DNA of 6,633 nt from an uncultured bacterium (GTDB lineage: Bacteria; Bacteroidota; Bacteroidia; Sphingobacteriales; Sphingobacteriaceae): positions 1 to 6,633 of the forward strand of contig CAJBVG010000190.1 in assembly GCA_903958995.1 (NCBI GenBank), read 5' to 3'. Under the pieces are notes generated by a model that worked only from the letters and a program-made list of their open reading frames with translations, ran no database searches and was not told the DNA's origin. This document shows positions 6,057 through 6,633 of this stretch, in pieces. How positions within the stretch are numbered: the stretch's first letter is position 1; each line of letters begins with the position of its first letter. Both the position numbers and the translations under genes were made by a program.

Positions 6057-6064
6057 TATTTTTG
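6057..6064 (+). promoter_or_regulatory. Putative -7 box of the ndk promoter
   Basis: TATTTTTG matches TAnnTTTG exactly and lies 29 bp before the ndk ATG. A second, weaker box TATTTTCG follows at 6066-6073, within TATTTTCGCACC, which resembles the -7 to start-site context common in this phylum. No TTG is seen at normal -33 distance from either box, so the exact one used is uncertain. Confidence 0.45.
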
Positions 6065-6093
6065 TTATTTTCGCACCGAATTAAAGAAAATAC

Positions 6094-6513
6094 ATGCAAA
6101 CGAACAGAACATTTACAATGATTAAGCCTGATGCAGTAGCAAATGGCCATATCGGTGGTATTATTGACCAGATTACTAAAGCTGGATTTAAAATTGTGGC
6201 AATGAAATACACTTCATTGAGCACAGAAATGGCAGGAAAATTTTACGAAGTACACGCTGAGCGCCCATTTTATAAGGATTTAGTAAGCTTTATGAGCTCA
6301 GGTCCAATTGTAGCAGCTATTTTAGAAAAGGATAATGCAATTGAAGATTTCCGTAAATTAATTGGTGCTACTGATCCTCAAAAAGCAGAAGCAGGCACTA
6401 TTCGTAATTTATTTGCTAAATCGATCGATGCAAACGCAATTCACGGATCAGATTCTGATGAAAATGCACAAATTGAAGGAAATTTCTTCTTTAACGCGTT
6501 TGAAAGAGCGTAA
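6094..6513 (+). CDS. ndk: Nucleoside diphosphate kinase
   Basis: This 139-residue protein matches the usual bacterial Ndk length. It transfers the gamma-phosphate from ATP to other (deoxy)nucleoside diphosphates through a phosphohistidine intermediate, balancing nucleotide pools in the cytoplasm. The N-terminal TFTMIKPDAV carries the conserved lysine K11. FYEVHAERPFY (50-60) holds Y51, FRKLIGATDP includes R87, and GTIRNLFA includes R104. The signature NAIHGSDS (114-121) contains N114 and catalytic H117. The C-terminus is complete (NFFFNAFERA). The ATG at 6094 fits the family start directly before the first beta strand. The gene is divergent from nrnA, with 117 bp between the two start codons, and is followed by an AT-rich repeat array that probably ends transcription. 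Confidence 0.98.
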   Translation: MQTNRTFTMIKPDAVANGHIGGIIDQITKAGFKIVAMKYTSLSTEMAGKFYEVHAERPFYKDLVSFMSSGPIVAAILEKDNAIEDFRKLIGATDPQKAEAGTIRNLFAKSIDANAIHGSDSDENAQIEGNFFFNAFERA

Positions 6514-6514
6514 C

Positions 6515-6633
6515 TAATATGTTAATAGGATAATTTGTTAATATGTTAATGGAAATTTAATCATTAACATATTATCCTTTTAACACATTTTATTGGGATT
6601 AACATATTATCCCATTAACATATTAACATATTA
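6515..6633. repeat. AT-rich inverted repeat array (12-bp unit TAATATGTTAAT), continues past window
   Basis: There are six exact 12-mers: two as TAATATGTTAAT (6515-6526, 6539-6550) and four as the complement ATTAACATATTA (6563-6574, 6598-6609, 6614-6625, 6622-6633, the last two overlapping). The 16-mer ATTAACATATTATCCY occurs twice (6563-6578 and 6598-6613). The array begins one base after the ndk stop and is cut by the window end, so its full length is unknown. Arrays of short AT-rich units like this are familiar between Bacteroidetes genes. Confidence 0.85.
6539..6574 (+). terminator. Possible ndk terminator hairpin within the repeat array
   Basis: TAATATGTTAATG (6539-6551) pairs perfectly over 13 bp with CATTAACATATTA (6562-6574) around a 10-base loop. 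It starts 25 bp after the ndk stop, and a short CCTTTT run follows (6576-6581). The stem is AT-only apart from two pairs, so it is weak for an intrinsic terminator. Being symmetric, it could work from either side. Confidence 0.4.

Noticed and set aside
6515..6633. CRISPR array
   Set aside because: Units are only 12 bp, occur in both orientations, overlap each other and have no spacers of regular length.

Overview
The window looks like a chromosomal segment of an AT-rich member of the Bacteroidetes (Bacteroidota). The evidence is the lack of Shine-Dalgarno-like sites before most genes, -7 boxes of the TAnnTTTG type in the nrnA/ndk divergent gap, exported FKBP proteins including a lipoprotein, and two kinds of short palindromic repeat that I associate with this phylum. 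No database search was possible, so genus is not assigned.

Layout. (1) 1-1004, minus strand: a NarL/LuxR-type response regulator, followed after 8 bp by the 5' part of a PAS-domain protein, probably the sensor kinase, cut by the window edge. (2) 1005-1402: a 398-bp divergent intergenic region that holds a 45-bp imperfect inverted repeat at both ends (1073-1117 and 1341-1385), each arm pointing at one of the flanking genes, plus three copies of the palindrome TACTAGTA. (3) 1403-2401, plus strand: an exported, divergent calcineurin-like metallophosphoesterase with altered metal-site motifs. (4) 2398-4879, minus strand: two paralogous 285-residue double-FKBP peptidyl-prolyl isomerases, the first a probable lipoprotein and the second a probable soluble exported protein, then a TatD-family metal-dependent hydrolase. 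The three genes are joined by TAATG stop-start overlaps, and the TatD stop overlaps the stop of the convergent phosphoesterase. (5) 4880-4971: a short gap with a GC-rich REP-like palindrome. (6) 4972-5976, minus strand: a DHH/DHHA1 phosphoesterase of the NrnA type. (7) 5977-6093: divergent promoter region. (8) 6094-6513, plus strand: nucleoside diphosphate kinase. (9) 6514-6633: an AT-rich array of inverted 12-bp repeats running off the window edge.

The right half is mainly housekeeping: nucleotide pool balance (ndk), turnover of nanoRNA/pAp (nrnA), envelope protein folding (FKBPs) and a TatD nuclease-like enzyme. I see no defence system, CRISPR array, RNA gene or intact mobile element. The most unusual signal is the symmetric repeat pair between the response regulator and the phosphoesterase. 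It could be a matched pair of divergent promoters/operators or the ends of a decayed MITE-like element. The second is the phosphoesterase itself, whose metal-binding motifs depart from the family pattern.
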